DNA of 32,660 bases from NCBI GenBank assembly GCA_964642165.1, contig CAZXOC010000051.1, positions 1-32,660 on the forward strand. Reading direction: 5' to 3'. Below, one piece after another: positions 25,106 through 32,633 of this stretch (the stretch's first letter is position 1; each line of letters opens with the position of its first letter). A program made the translations under genes and the position numbers. This DNA comes from CAYRVX01 sp964642165 (GTDB lineage Bacteria; Planctomycetota; Phycisphaerae; SM23-33). The notes below the pieces were generated by a model. The model saw only the letters and a program-made list of their open reading frames with translations. It was not told the origin of the DNA and did not search any database.

Positions 25106-26719
25106 CTACAGGCGCGTGAAGCGGTTGCTCGTCGGCGTCCGGTAGACGGGCTCCTCGAAGTTGCGGTCGTAGATGAACCCGAAGCCGTACGTCATCCGGA
25201 AGGCGTTCCGCATGACGGCGAAGAAGCTCGAGCGGACGTCGGTGCCCACGGCGATCACGTCGTTGGGCTTGAGGTACACGTCCGGGTCGCCGCCGCGGAA
25301 GATCGCCTCCAGGTCCAGCGGGATCACCTGCTCCTGGTAGCCGCCGATGCGGCGAATGAGGATGGAGTTTTCCGGCCAGGCCAGCGCGGTCATGTTCCCC
25401 GCCGCCGCCACGGCCATCTTCACCGTGATCTGCCGACCGGTGAGCGAGTAGACCCCCGGGCGCAGCACCTCGCCCATCACGTAGAACTCGCCCACCTCCA
25501 GCGGCGGGATCTGCACAATGTCGTTGTCGCGCACGACGATGTTCATCCGCGGGTCGCCGGCGCGAAGCTGTTTCAGGTTGATCGCGATCACCCGGGCCAT
25601 GTCCGACTTGTCGAGCTTCTTCCAGCCGAACGGGTCCGACGGGTCGCGCCCCCGGGGCGCCTCGCGTGTCGTGGCCGGACGCGTCTCCGGACGCTGCGGT
25701 GCCCGGACCCACTTGCCGGCGGAGTAGATCCACTTGCCGGCCTTGGCCGCACGGGTCAGCTCGTCGTCCTTGTCCGGCGGCGTGGTGGTGGCCGGCGCCC
25801 CCGCGTCGGCCGTCTCCGTGAACCGCATCGCCGCCGGCGTGGGCGTCGATCCCGGCTGCGTCGCCGGCCGCGACTTCGGGCCGCCCAGGGCCTCGCTCAA
25901 CTCGCGGAGCCTGGCCTCGAGGGATGGTCCGGTCGTCGGCTGCGTCGTCGCCGGCCTCGTCGCCGGCGCCGTGCCCGGAGTCTCCGGCGGCAGCGGCGGG
26001 AGCTGTTCGGGCCCGACGAGCTTGCCTCGGAAGAGCGCCTTCCTCTCCGTGCGGATCACGGGGGCGCGCTTGGGGCGGATCACGTAGATGTAGTGGATGT
26101 TGCTCTGCGTGACCCCGCCCGCCATGGCCATCGCCTCCAGCAGGCGCATGTCCTTGCGCAGGATGTTGTAGGTGCCGGGGCGGTTGACGGCCCCGAGGAT
26201 TGAGAACGTGTTCTGCCGCCTCGCGGCAATCGTCACCGAGACCGTCGGGTCCACCAGGATCTCCGGGCTGTAGGCGTCCCGGATGATCTCCTTGACCTGC
26301 TCCTTCGTATAGGCGGCGACCAGGATCCGCTCGGCCAGCAGGGGCAGGTCGATCAGGCCGGCATTCGTCACCTGGCGGCGAAGGACCGTCTCCAGACCGT
26401 CGGCGAACAGGTCGAGGATCGAGATGTCCAGGATGTCCGTCGGGCCGATGACGTACTCCTCGTCGGAATAGGACCAGTCGCCCTCGCGCGGGAACGTCGC
26501 GTTGGGGACGATGTCCTCCACCCGATCGGTCGGCCCGATGCTGCCGAGGATCGGGTTGATGGGCGTGCCCTCCGGCGGGCGCACCATCTTCTCCGGACCC
26601 AGGAACCGGAACTGGTCCGTCTTCCACCAACTGGCCGGATCTCCGCAGCCAGCCACAAGGGGTAGGGCTGCGGTTGCCAGGATGCCCAAGATCTTCAACC
26701 AAGCCATTGTTCTGTTCAC
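25106..26719 (-). CDS. Wza-like polysaccharide export lipoprotein with SLBB domains
   Basis: This 537-residue protein probably forms the outer-membrane polysaccharide channel. The start is set at GTG 26719, because AAGGGA lies about 7 bases upstream. It gives a lipoprotein signal MNRTMAWLKILGILATA with lipobox LVAGC (Cys25); the longer frame upstream lacks a signal. A polysaccharide-export domain follows (EYVIGPTDILDISILD, DPTVSVTIAARR), then a first SLBB domain (FSILGAVNRPGTYNIL, LLEAMAMAGG). A Pro/Thr-rich linker of about 140 residues comes next (PATRPATTQP, GKWIYSAGKW). The last part resumes with VRDNDIVQIPP, a second SLBB unit (FYVMGEVLRPGVYSL) and VYLKPNDVIAVG. The first gene after a good promoter, it leads the operon with the exosortase, EpsI-like, TPR and BY-kinase genes. 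Wza-type channels dock onto Wzc-type proteins, which fits the last gene. Confidence 0.9.
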   Translation of the reverse strand: MNRTMAWLKILGILATAALPLVAGCGDPASWWKTDQFRFLGPEKMVRPPEGTPINPILGSIGPTDRVEDIVPNATFPREGDWSYSDEEYVIGPTDILDISILDLFADGLETVLRRQVTNAGLIDLPLLAERILVAAYTKEQVKEIIRDAYSPEILVDPTVSVTIAARRQNTFSILGAVNRPGTYNILRKDMRLLEAMAMAGGVTQSNIHYIYVIRPKRAPVIRTERKALFRGKLVGPEQLPPLPPETPGTAPATRPATTQPTTGPSLEARLRELSEALGGPKSRPATQPGSTPTPAAMRFTETADAGAPATTTPPDKDDELTRAAKAGKWIYSAGKWVRAPQRPETRPATTREAPRGRDPSDPFGWKKLDKSDMARVIAINLKQLRAGDPRMNIVVRDNDIVQIPPLEVGEFYVMGEVLRPGVYSLTGRQITVKMAVAAAGNMTALAWPENSILIRRIGGYQEQVIPLDLEAIFRGGDPDVYLKPNDVIAVGTDVRSSFFAVMRNAFRMTYGFGFIYDRNFEEPVYRTPTSNRFTRL

Positions 26720-26890
26720 GGCAGTCCCTTCCCTAAGCGTGCCCTGATGCGTCCGGCCGCTGCCTCGCCGGCCGTCCAGAAGGGGTCGTTGCTCGGCTCC
26801 CTGGTGTTGCGCGTCACCGCGTGTGGCGCAGGGATGTTGCCCTGGCACGTCAGACCCCGCCGGAAGCGACCTAAGCTGCTGCGCAACACG
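26720..26890 (-). other. Long leader of the export/exosortase operon
   Basis: About 170 bases lie between the predicted transcription start and the GTG of the Wza-like gene. The leader is GC-rich and can form hairpins, for example CGGCCG at 26769-26774 with CGGCCG at 26754-26759, just ahead of the Shine-Dalgarno AAGGGA. No known riboswitch consensus was recognised and no leader peptide is convincing. Confidence 0.4.
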
Positions 26891-26896
26891 CACGTT

Positions 26897-26924
26897 AGTG
26901 TAGAGACTTGGGCGGGGTTGTCAA
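26897..26924 (-). promoter_or_regulatory. Sigma-70 promoter of the export/exosortase operon
   Basis: On the minus strand a perfect -35 TTGACA (26924-26919) is followed by a 16-base spacer and TACACT (26902-26897, four of six bases). The predicted start is near 26890. It is the best promoter match in the window, faces the five-gene operon, and no other comparable match was seen in the short gaps within the operon. Confidence 0.7.
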
Positions 26925-26944
26925 GCATAGGCCACCGGCTCGAC

Positions 26945-26962
26945 CGCCCCGGCGTCGGGGCG
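26945..26962 (-). terminator. Hairpin between the lipoprotein gene and the export operon
   Basis: CGCCCCG (26945-26951) and CGGGGCG (26956-26962) form a perfect 7-bp stem with a GCGT loop. It lies about 170 bases past the stop of the 27134-28702 lipoprotein gene and 20 bases before the -35 of the export operon. No T-tract follows, so it may be a terminator insulating the operon or part of its regulation. Confidence 0.4.
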
Positions 26963-27000
26963 AGAACTGGTAGTGGCTATCGGTATTCCATTCCTCCATC

Positions 27001-27013
27001 TTTATTGAATAAA
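27001..27013. promoter_or_regulatory. AT-rich palindrome, candidate operator
   Basis: TTTATT-G-AATAAA is a perfect 6-bp inverted repeat with one central base, in an AT-rich patch (about 26970-27016) within GC-rich DNA. It lies about 77 bases upstream of the -35 of the export operon. The rest of the 27014-27133 interval shows nothing recognisable. Role as a regulator site is a guess from symmetry and position. Confidence 0.35.
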
Positions 27014-27133
27014 AGGGCTTGGAGATATTCGCCCTCCCGGCCGGGTCGCTGGCTGTTCCTCGGAATTTCCCCCTTTTCCTACGCTGCACCGCGGGCGAAA
27101 GGTCGCGCCGGAGCCAGAAATCCCCCGCACCGG

Positions 27134-28702
27134 TCACGGATGGGCCGGTCCGGCCGGCTTGCCCGTCACCTCCACCGCCGTCGATCGGCGAACGTGCCCG
27201 GGCAGGACGAACAGGACCGATCCGTCCGTGCGCCGCGCCACCCGCCGGATCGCCAGCCCCTCGCTCGTCACGTGAACCGGACCCCGCCACTGCCCGGCCA
27301 CGAGGAAAACGGGATGCCACAGCCCCTCCGGCGGCGGCAGCACCGTGAAGCGGCACTGCCCGCGGCGGGCGCGGAGGAAGTAGCAGCCCTGCGATTCGTC
27401 GAACCCGTCGCGGTCGGCGTCGCCGGCGGCGAAGGCCCCCTCGGCGGCGATCGCCGGCTCGAGCCGTCCCGGGCGGAGGTAGTTGGCCGCGACGGTCGCC
27501 GCCCGCGCCCCCGGCGGCGGGATCAGGTACTGCCATCGCCCCACCTCCCCGGGGAAGTCCCGCAGGACGAGCCGCTTGGCCGTGCCGCCGCCGCGCCAGG
27601 CGGCCTGCTGCGGCAGGGAGAGATCCGCCGCGCCGATCTCGCGCCCCCCTGCGTTGTTGAGCGTCCCCTGGGTGACCCAGCGTCCGTCGGCGTAGCCCGT
27701 GTGCTCCCACCGGATGCGCGGCACGGCCAGCGAGGCCCACTGCCCCGCACGCCGCGGGAAGTACCACGTGTTGGCCAGGCGCAGGCGGACGGCGTTGTGC
27801 TCCAGCAGCACCACCTGCCCCACGCGCCGGCGACCCATCAGCGCCAACGGCTCGTCCCCTGAGCCCGGCGCCTCGCCCGGCGCCACCAGGCGCAGCCGCG
27901 CCTGGAGGCCCTCCAGGCGCCACAGCCCGTCGCGCCCCTGTCTCAGCCCCAGGGCGCCGCTGCGACCCGGCAGCGTGAGCTTGTAGTCCAGCCCGCTCTT
28001 GTGCAGCACCACGCCCGGCGGCGACGGACGGATGGCCCGCGCGTTGTCGATCGCCATGACGTCGTCGAGGTTGAACCAGACCGGCCCGGCGGCGTCGGCG
28101 AACTCGATTCCGATCGACCGAACCGAGGTCATGTCGAACCCCGGCACCTCCGACAGCCGCTGGATGTCGATCAGCACGTTGTTCCATCCCGGACGGACCA
28201 GCGCTCGCTGGCTGCGCCAGGGGGCCCCGTCCGTCTCGAGCCTCACCCGCAGGTCGTCCCGGAGGCTGCGGGCGTAGACGGCCATCGACAGCAGCTTGGA
28301 GCCCCGGAAGTCGTGGACGTGGGGGCTGCGGAAGACGAGTTGCGAGCCGGCCGGCAGCGTCACCTCCAGCGCGCCCACGCCGGTCCGCGTGATGTTGACG
28401 ACGAACTCGCGGCGGGCGCCCGGGGCATCGGGGCGAATGGCGAAGTGGGCGACCTGCTCGTGTCCCCTCTTGCCGGCGGGGACGTCCTCGAAGTCGGCCA
28501 GCGACACGAACAGCCCCGTGGCCGTCTCGGGATAGGCCCGCGCCTGCTGGACGGGCAGCGGATCGGCGCGGCGGGTTCCCTCGCCGGCGGCCCCGCCGCC
28601 TTGGCGCGAGTCCGGCCCGCTCCGCGCGGGCTTTCCCAGCCCGTCGCAGCCCCACAGCAGGGCCGCGCCCGCCACCAGGAGAGTCGCCGGCGTCCTCATC
28701 AT
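27134..28702 (-). CDS. Predicted lipoprotein of unknown function with a DxDxDG loop
   Basis: I do not recognise this 522-residue protein. It begins with a lipoprotein signal (MMRTPATLLVAGAALLWGC, Cys19; Trp at -2 is unusual). A low-complexity linker follows, then a beta-rich module from about residue 65 to 235 (VSLADFEDVPAGK...WNNVLIDIQRLSEV...GIEFADAAGPVWFNLDDV) that resembles carbohydrate-binding jelly rolls. The second half is also beta-rich and contains a calcium-type loop DADRDGFDESQG at 428-439, as in dockerin and EF-hand-like repeats. The C-terminus (TVAVEVTGKP-like) has no sorting signal. A surface or periplasmic glycan-binding role is plausible but unproven. The upstream sequence has TATAAT but no Shine-Dalgarno, so translation may be leaderless; the second Met at 28699 is an alternative start. 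It follows SecDF by 67 bases. Confidence 0.8.
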   Translation of the reverse strand: MMRTPATLLVAGAALLWGCDGLGKPARSGPDSRQGGGAAGEGTRRADPLPVQQARAYPETATGLFVSLADFEDVPAGKRGHEQVAHFAIRPDAPGARREFVVNITRTGVGALEVTLPAGSQLVFRSPHVHDFRGSKLLSMAVYARSLRDDLRVRLETDGAPWRSQRALVRPGWNNVLIDIQRLSEVPGFDMTSVRSIGIEFADAAGPVWFNLDDVMAIDNARAIRPSPPGVVLHKSGLDYKLTLPGRSGALGLRQGRDGLWRLEGLQARLRLVAPGEAPGSGDEPLALMGRRRVGQVVLLEHNAVRLRLANTWYFPRRAGQWASLAVPRIRWEHTGYADGRWVTQGTLNNAGGREIGAADLSLPQQAAWRGGGTAKRLVLRDFPGEVGRWQYLIPPPGARAATVAANYLRPGRLEPAIAAEGAFAAGDADRDGFDESQGCYFLRARRGQCRFTVLPPPEGLWHPVFLVAGQWRGPVHVTSEGLAIRRVARRTDGSVLFVLPGHVRRSTAVEVTGKPAGPAHP

Positions 28703-28709
28703 GCCGGCG

Positions 28710-28715
28710 ATTATA
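28710..28715 (-). promoter_or_regulatory. TATAAT -10 element before the lipoprotein gene
   Basis: A perfect TATAAT on the minus strand ends 7 bases before the ATG at 28702, so a transcript would start at or next to the start codon. No matching -35 is present at 16-18 bases; that area is occupied by a hairpin. Confidence 0.45.
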
Positions 28716-28723
28716 GTGTGCCG

Positions 28724-28746
28724 GCCCGGCCGATGCGCTGCCGGGC
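28724..28746 (-). terminator. Hairpin after secDF
   Basis: GCCCGGC (28724-28730) and GCCGGGC (28740-28746) form a perfect 7-bp stem with a 9-base loop, 24 bases beyond the SecDF stop. A T-tract is absent. It directly precedes the TATAAT of the next gene. Confidence 0.4.
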
Positions 28747-28769
28747 TCGCCCTGCGTGCCGGTCGGCCC

Positions 28770-31700
28770 CTATGCCGGGGCGGGCGCTTCGACGGCGCGG
28801 GCGATAATCGCCTGGCGGAAGCCCATCAGCAGCGGGCTGGCAATGGCCACCGACGAGTACGTCCCGAAGATGATGCCCGCCAGCAGGGCGTAGTTGAACG
28901 GCTTGATGCCCTGCCCGCCCCAGATGTACATGATGATCACCACGACGAACGTCGTGCCCGACGTCAGCAGCGTCCGCGCCAGCATCTGGTTGACCGACCG
29001 GTTGATCACCGGCACCGTCACCGTCGCGAGCTTGCCGCGGTTCTCCCGGATCCGGTCGAACACCACGATCGTGTCGTTCACCGAGTAGCCGATCGTCGTC
29101 AGGATCGCCGCGACCATCGGCAGGTCGATCTTGAACGACCCGATGCCCAGGGCCTTGCCGAGGAAGGTGTCGTACAGCCAGCCCGAAGCCGCCACGAGCC
29201 CCACGACGATGATCACGTCGTGGATGAGGCAGATGACGGCCGCGAAGCCCCACTGGATCGAGCCGAACCGAAGCCACAGGTACAGCACGATCGCCAGCCA
29301 GCTCAGAATGAGGGCGATGACGGCCTGCTGAATGGCCCGACCGGCAATCGCGCGGTCGTAGCTGATGGCCTCGATGAACTCCTCCCGCTCCAGCGCCTCG
29401 CCGACGTTGGTGACCTCCGCGCCGGCCGCCGAGAGCCACCGGGCCGACACCACCTCCTCCAGCTTGGTCAGGATCGCGAAGGACGAGTACTCCTCGTCCT
29501 CGTTGGGCCGGCCCAGGCCGAGGACCTGCGTCGGACGCATCTGCGCCTCCCCGGCGCGGTCCTGGCGGCGGATTTCGCGCAGGCGCTCCGTCAGGTCGGC
29601 CTCGGTAATGGCGGGGCGGACGTCCCGGACGACGACGGCCACGCCGCCCTCGTAGTCCTCCAGGAGGTTGCGGTGGGGCGACGCGGCGACCACCTCGATC
29701 CGCGCCTTGCCCTCGTTGTCCAGCGTCAGCCCGAGCTCGGGGGCCTCCTGCCCGGCGGCGAACGCGAAGGAGCACTTCGTCCGCCGCGCAAGGTTCCCGC
29801 CGAACGCCCGGCGCGCCACGTCCTGGATCAGGTTCAGTTGCGTCTCCGTCGTGGAGACCTGGTAGCCGCTGGCCGGCAGTCGGGCCTCCAGCTCCGCCCG
29901 GTCGAGGACCTGGTCGTTGTTGGCGTCGATCTTCCGGAAGAACGCCTCGTTGAGCCGGGCCGCCTTGGCCTCGGCCAGCGTGACCTTCTGGTCCGTGGGG
30001 GGCGTGTCGTACTTGCCCAGGAAGGTGCCGGCGCGGTCGCGGTCGACGATCATCTCGACGCGGGGCTGGCGCAGGGTCTCCAGGCTTCTTATCAGCTTGC
30101 CCAGCTTCTCCTTCGAGGCCGGATCATCTGTCTTGCTCTGATCCTCCTCGCCTTTTTTCTGGTCCTCCTCCGCCTGCCCGGCGAAGAGCCGGCGGACCAG
30201 CCCGTCGCTCGGCAGCTCGGCGCCGCCGCCGATCAGGGCGTCGTCGCGGAACTTGAGCATCGCCTGCGTGCCGGCGGAGAACTCGATGCCCCAGATGCTC
30301 CCGCCCTGCCAGATCAGCGAGGCCACGCCCAGCACGATCAGCACCATCGAGAGCGCCCAGAAGCCCTTGCGCTTGCCCATCCAGTTGATCTTCGGCACGC
30401 CGATGATGCTGAGCATGCGGATGCGGCGGGTCAGCCACTTGCGGTCCAGCAGGGCCTGGAAGATCCACCGCGTGACCACCAGGGCGGTGAACATGCTGAA
30501 GACCACGCCGATGCCCAGCGTGATGGCGAATCCGCGGACCTCGATCGTGCCCACCCACCCGAGGATGAAACAGGTGATCAGCGTCGTGATGTTGGCGTCG
30601 AAGATGGCCGTGAACGCCCGCTCGTAGGCGTTCTTGAGGGCTTGGCGCACGGATTTGCCCGTCGCCTGCTCCTCGCGCAGGCGCTCGAAGATCAGCACGT
30701 TGGCGTCCACGGCGATGCCGATCGTCAGGACCACCCCCGCGATGCCGGGCAGCGTGAACGTCGCGTCGAACATGTACATCCCGCCCAGCACGAACAGGAT
30801 GTTCAGCAGCAGCGCCACGTCGGCCAGGGCCCCCGCCAGCAGGTAGTACACCAGCATGAACGCCGCCACGCAGGCCAGCCCCAGGTACGCCGCCTGGATG
30901 CCCTTGTCCCGGTTCTCCTTTCCGATGCTCGGCCCGAAGGTCACCATGGAGACGGGGTTGGGGTCGACCCTCGCCGGCAGGGAGCCGGCCTCCAGGAGGC
31001 GGATGTAGTCGTCGATCTCGTCCCGGCTGAACTTCCCGGTGATCTGACCGCGGTCGGAGATGGCCGACTGGATCCGCGGGGCGGAGAAGACCTCGTCGTC
31101 CAGCAGGATGGCCATGTCCTTCTCGACGTGGGCGCTGGTGAGGTTGTGGAAGAGCCTCGCGCCGGCCTCGTCGAACTTGAAGCCGATGGCCAGCCGCCCC
31201 ATGCGGTCGTTGTCTTGGAAGACGTCGGTCAGCTGCCAGCCGCCCTTGATGCGTTGGCGGACCATGCGGAAACCGTCCGTGTTGCACAGCAGCATGTACC
31301 ACCGGCCGGCGTACTCGGCGAGGATCGTGCCCGAGAAGGTCTCGTTGTCGTTGTCGCGCAGGGGAAACCAGGCGTAGGGCGCGCCGCGGCGCCGGACCTC
31401 CTCCGGGCCTTCCTTCTCCAGCAGGTCGGTGTAGAACTCCTGGTCCTTCTGGTCCAGGTGCATGCCCCGATAGCCGGTGACGATGCGGAACTCCAGGACG
31501 CCCGCGCGGGCGATGCGACGCTGAAGGTCCGCCGGGTCGCTGAGCCGGTGCCGGACCCGCGCCCAGGCCTTGTAGGCCTCGGCCACCCGGTCGACCTGGG
31601 CCTTGCGGTCGGTGTGCTCCTTGCCCAGCCGCGCCAGGTCGCGCGCCAACTGCTCGCGGAGTTCCTTGCTTTCCTCGTCCTTCAGGTCCTCCTCTTCCTC

Positions 31701-32495
31701 CGGCGTGCGGAAGTTCTGGAGGGCCGACATCAGGCGCGGCACGCTGACGTCGGTCTCCGCCAGGCGCTCTTCCTTCTCGCGGAACGTCGCCCAGGCAATG
31801 TCGCGGGCCTCCTGGGCCTTCTTGATCGCCGCCCCGTCCCCCCCTTGCCGGGCCGCATCCAGCGACTTCTGCGTCCGGACATGGGCGTCATAGGCCTCGC
31901 CGTAGTCCCGGAGCCGCTCGACCTGGCGGCCGGTGTACCCCTTGCCCACCTCGGCCCGCTGCTCGGACGAGCTGTTGCGGTACAGGCGCTTCTCGCCGGA
32001 GGTGATGTTCGCGCCCCGCAGGTCGTTCAGGGCCGCCTCGTAGGCCTCTCTCCGCTGGCGGGTCTTCTCGCGCCCGGCGGGCATGCGGACCTCGATGCGG
32101 TCGCTGCCGACCGGCCGCCAGTACAGGTCCGCCAGGCCGTGCGGATCGATCCGCTCCTTCAGGATCTCGATCATCCGCTCCGAGAGCTTCGTGTCGCCCC
32201 GCGAGTCCTCCCGGCGCTCGATGTCCTTCTTGGTCTCCTCGATCCGGTGCTTGAGGTCCTCGATCTTCTCCTTGTTGCTGCTCGCCTTGGCCGCCGCCAG
32301 CTCGCCCTCCAGGTTCTTCAGGCGGTTCCGCAGCTCGGGGATGTCCTCCTGGGGGCTGCGGATCTTGAAGATGAGGCTGTGGCCGCCGCGCACGTCGATG
32401 CCTTCCTTGGGCTCGCGGACGATCAGCAGCCACACGCACAGCGTCGCCGCCAGGGCAACGCAGGTGAGCTTCAGCGGCAGGTTCTTGGCGTTCAT
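28770..32495 (-). CDS. secDF: Protein translocase SecDF fusion with enlarged periplasmic domains
   Basis: This 1241-residue protein joins SecD and SecF, which pull preproteins through SecYEG using the proton-motive force. The SecD half has a first transmembrane helix (about 8-25) and the DVRGGHSLIF motif. Its large periplasmic region contains two charged coiled-coil stretches (about 52-115 and 190-320) and FSAPRIQSAISDRGQITGKF. The helix bundle is marked by GIAVDANVLIFERLREE (593-609). The SecF half begins near 712 (WGIEFSAGTQA) and ends with GYSVNDTIVVFDRIRENR (1136-1153). Between its first two helices lies a periplasmic loop of about 325 residues, versus roughly 100 in E. coli SecF. The loop contains an EF-hand-like segment at 857-868 (Asp857, Asn859, Asp861, Leu864, Asp865, Glu868). 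The start has AGGA 6 bases upstream. All conserved SecDF motifs are present, so the gene should be functional. Confidence 0.96.
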   Translation of the reverse strand: MNAKNLPLKLTCVALAATLCVWLLIVREPKEGIDVRGGHSLIFKIRSPQEDIPELRNRLKNLEGELAAAKASSNKEKIEDLKHRIEETKKDIERREDSRGDTKLSERMIEILKERIDPHGLADLYWRPVGSDRIEVRMPAGREKTRQRREAYEAALNDLRGANITSGEKRLYRNSSSEQRAEVGKGYTGRQVERLRDYGEAYDAHVRTQKSLDAARQGGDGAAIKKAQEARDIAWATFREKEERLAETDVSVPRLMSALQNFRTPEEEEDLKDEESKELREQLARDLARLGKEHTDRKAQVDRVAEAYKAWARVRHRLSDPADLQRRIARAGVLEFRIVTGYRGMHLDQKDQEFYTDLLEKEGPEEVRRRGAPYAWFPLRDNDNETFSGTILAEYAGRWYMLLCNTDGFRMVRQRIKGGWQLTDVFQDNDRMGRLAIGFKFDEAGARLFHNLTSAHVEKDMAILLDDEVFSAPRIQSAISDRGQITGKFSRDEIDDYIRLLEAGSLPARVDPNPVSMVTFGPSIGKENRDKGIQAAYLGLACVAAFMLVYYLLAGALADVALLLNILFVLGGMYMFDATFTLPGIAGVVLTIGIAVDANVLIFERLREEQATGKSVRQALKNAYERAFTAIFDANITTLITCFILGWVGTIEVRGFAITLGIGVVFSMFTALVVTRWIFQALLDRKWLTRRIRMLSIIGVPKINWMGKRKGFWALSMVLIVLGVASLIWQGGSIWGIEFSAGTQAMLKFRDDALIGGGAELPSDGLVRRLFAGQAEEDQKKGEEDQSKTDDPASKEKLGKLIRSLETLRQPRVEMIVDRDRAGTFLGKYDTPPTDQKVTLAEAKAARLNEAFFRKIDANNDQVLDRAELEARLPASGYQVSTTETQLNLIQDVARRAFGGNLARRTKCSFAFAAGQEAPELGLTLDNEGKARIEVVAASPHRNLLEDYEGGVAVVVRDVRPAITEADLTERLREIRRQDRAGEAQMRPTQVLGLGRPNEDEEYSSFAILTKLEEVVSARWLSAAGAEVTNVGEALEREEFIEAISYDRAIAGRAIQQAVIALILSWLAIVLYLWLRFGSIQWGFAAVICLIHDVIIVVGLVAASGWLYDTFLGKALGIGSFKIDLPMVAAILTTIGYSVNDTIVVFDRIRENRGKLATVTVPVINRSVNQMLARTLLTSGTTFVVVIIMYIWGGQGIKPFNYALLAGIIFGTYSSVAIASPLLMGFRQAIIARAVEAPAPA

Positions 32496-32604
32496 ATCGT
32501 TCCTACGATCGGGTCCCTGTCCTTCCGGACATCGTCTTCACGTCGTGCGCGTCGCACTGCGGGCTGACTCCGCGCAGGGATCCACAGCCCTCAGAGAACC
32601 AAGC

Positions 32605-32633
32605 ATTTTCGGAATGTGCCCCGATCCGGTCAA
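32605..32633 (-). promoter_or_regulatory. Likely promoter of secDF
   Basis: On the minus strand TTGACC (32633-32628, five of six consensus bases), a 17-base spacer and GAAAAT (32610-32605, four of six) put a start near 32598, about 100 bases before the SecDF ATG. Upstream genes such as yajC could lie beyond the window edge, so read-through cannot be excluded. Confidence 0.5.

Noticed and set aside
26720..26893. Extension of the Wza-like gene to an ATG at 26893
   Set aside because: That ATG lies next to the predicted transcription start, and the extension hides the lipoprotein signal that appears from the GTG at 26719.
27134..28702. The lipoprotein as an exosortase substrate
   Set aside because: Its C-terminus lacks a PEP-type motif, hydrophobic helix and basic tail.
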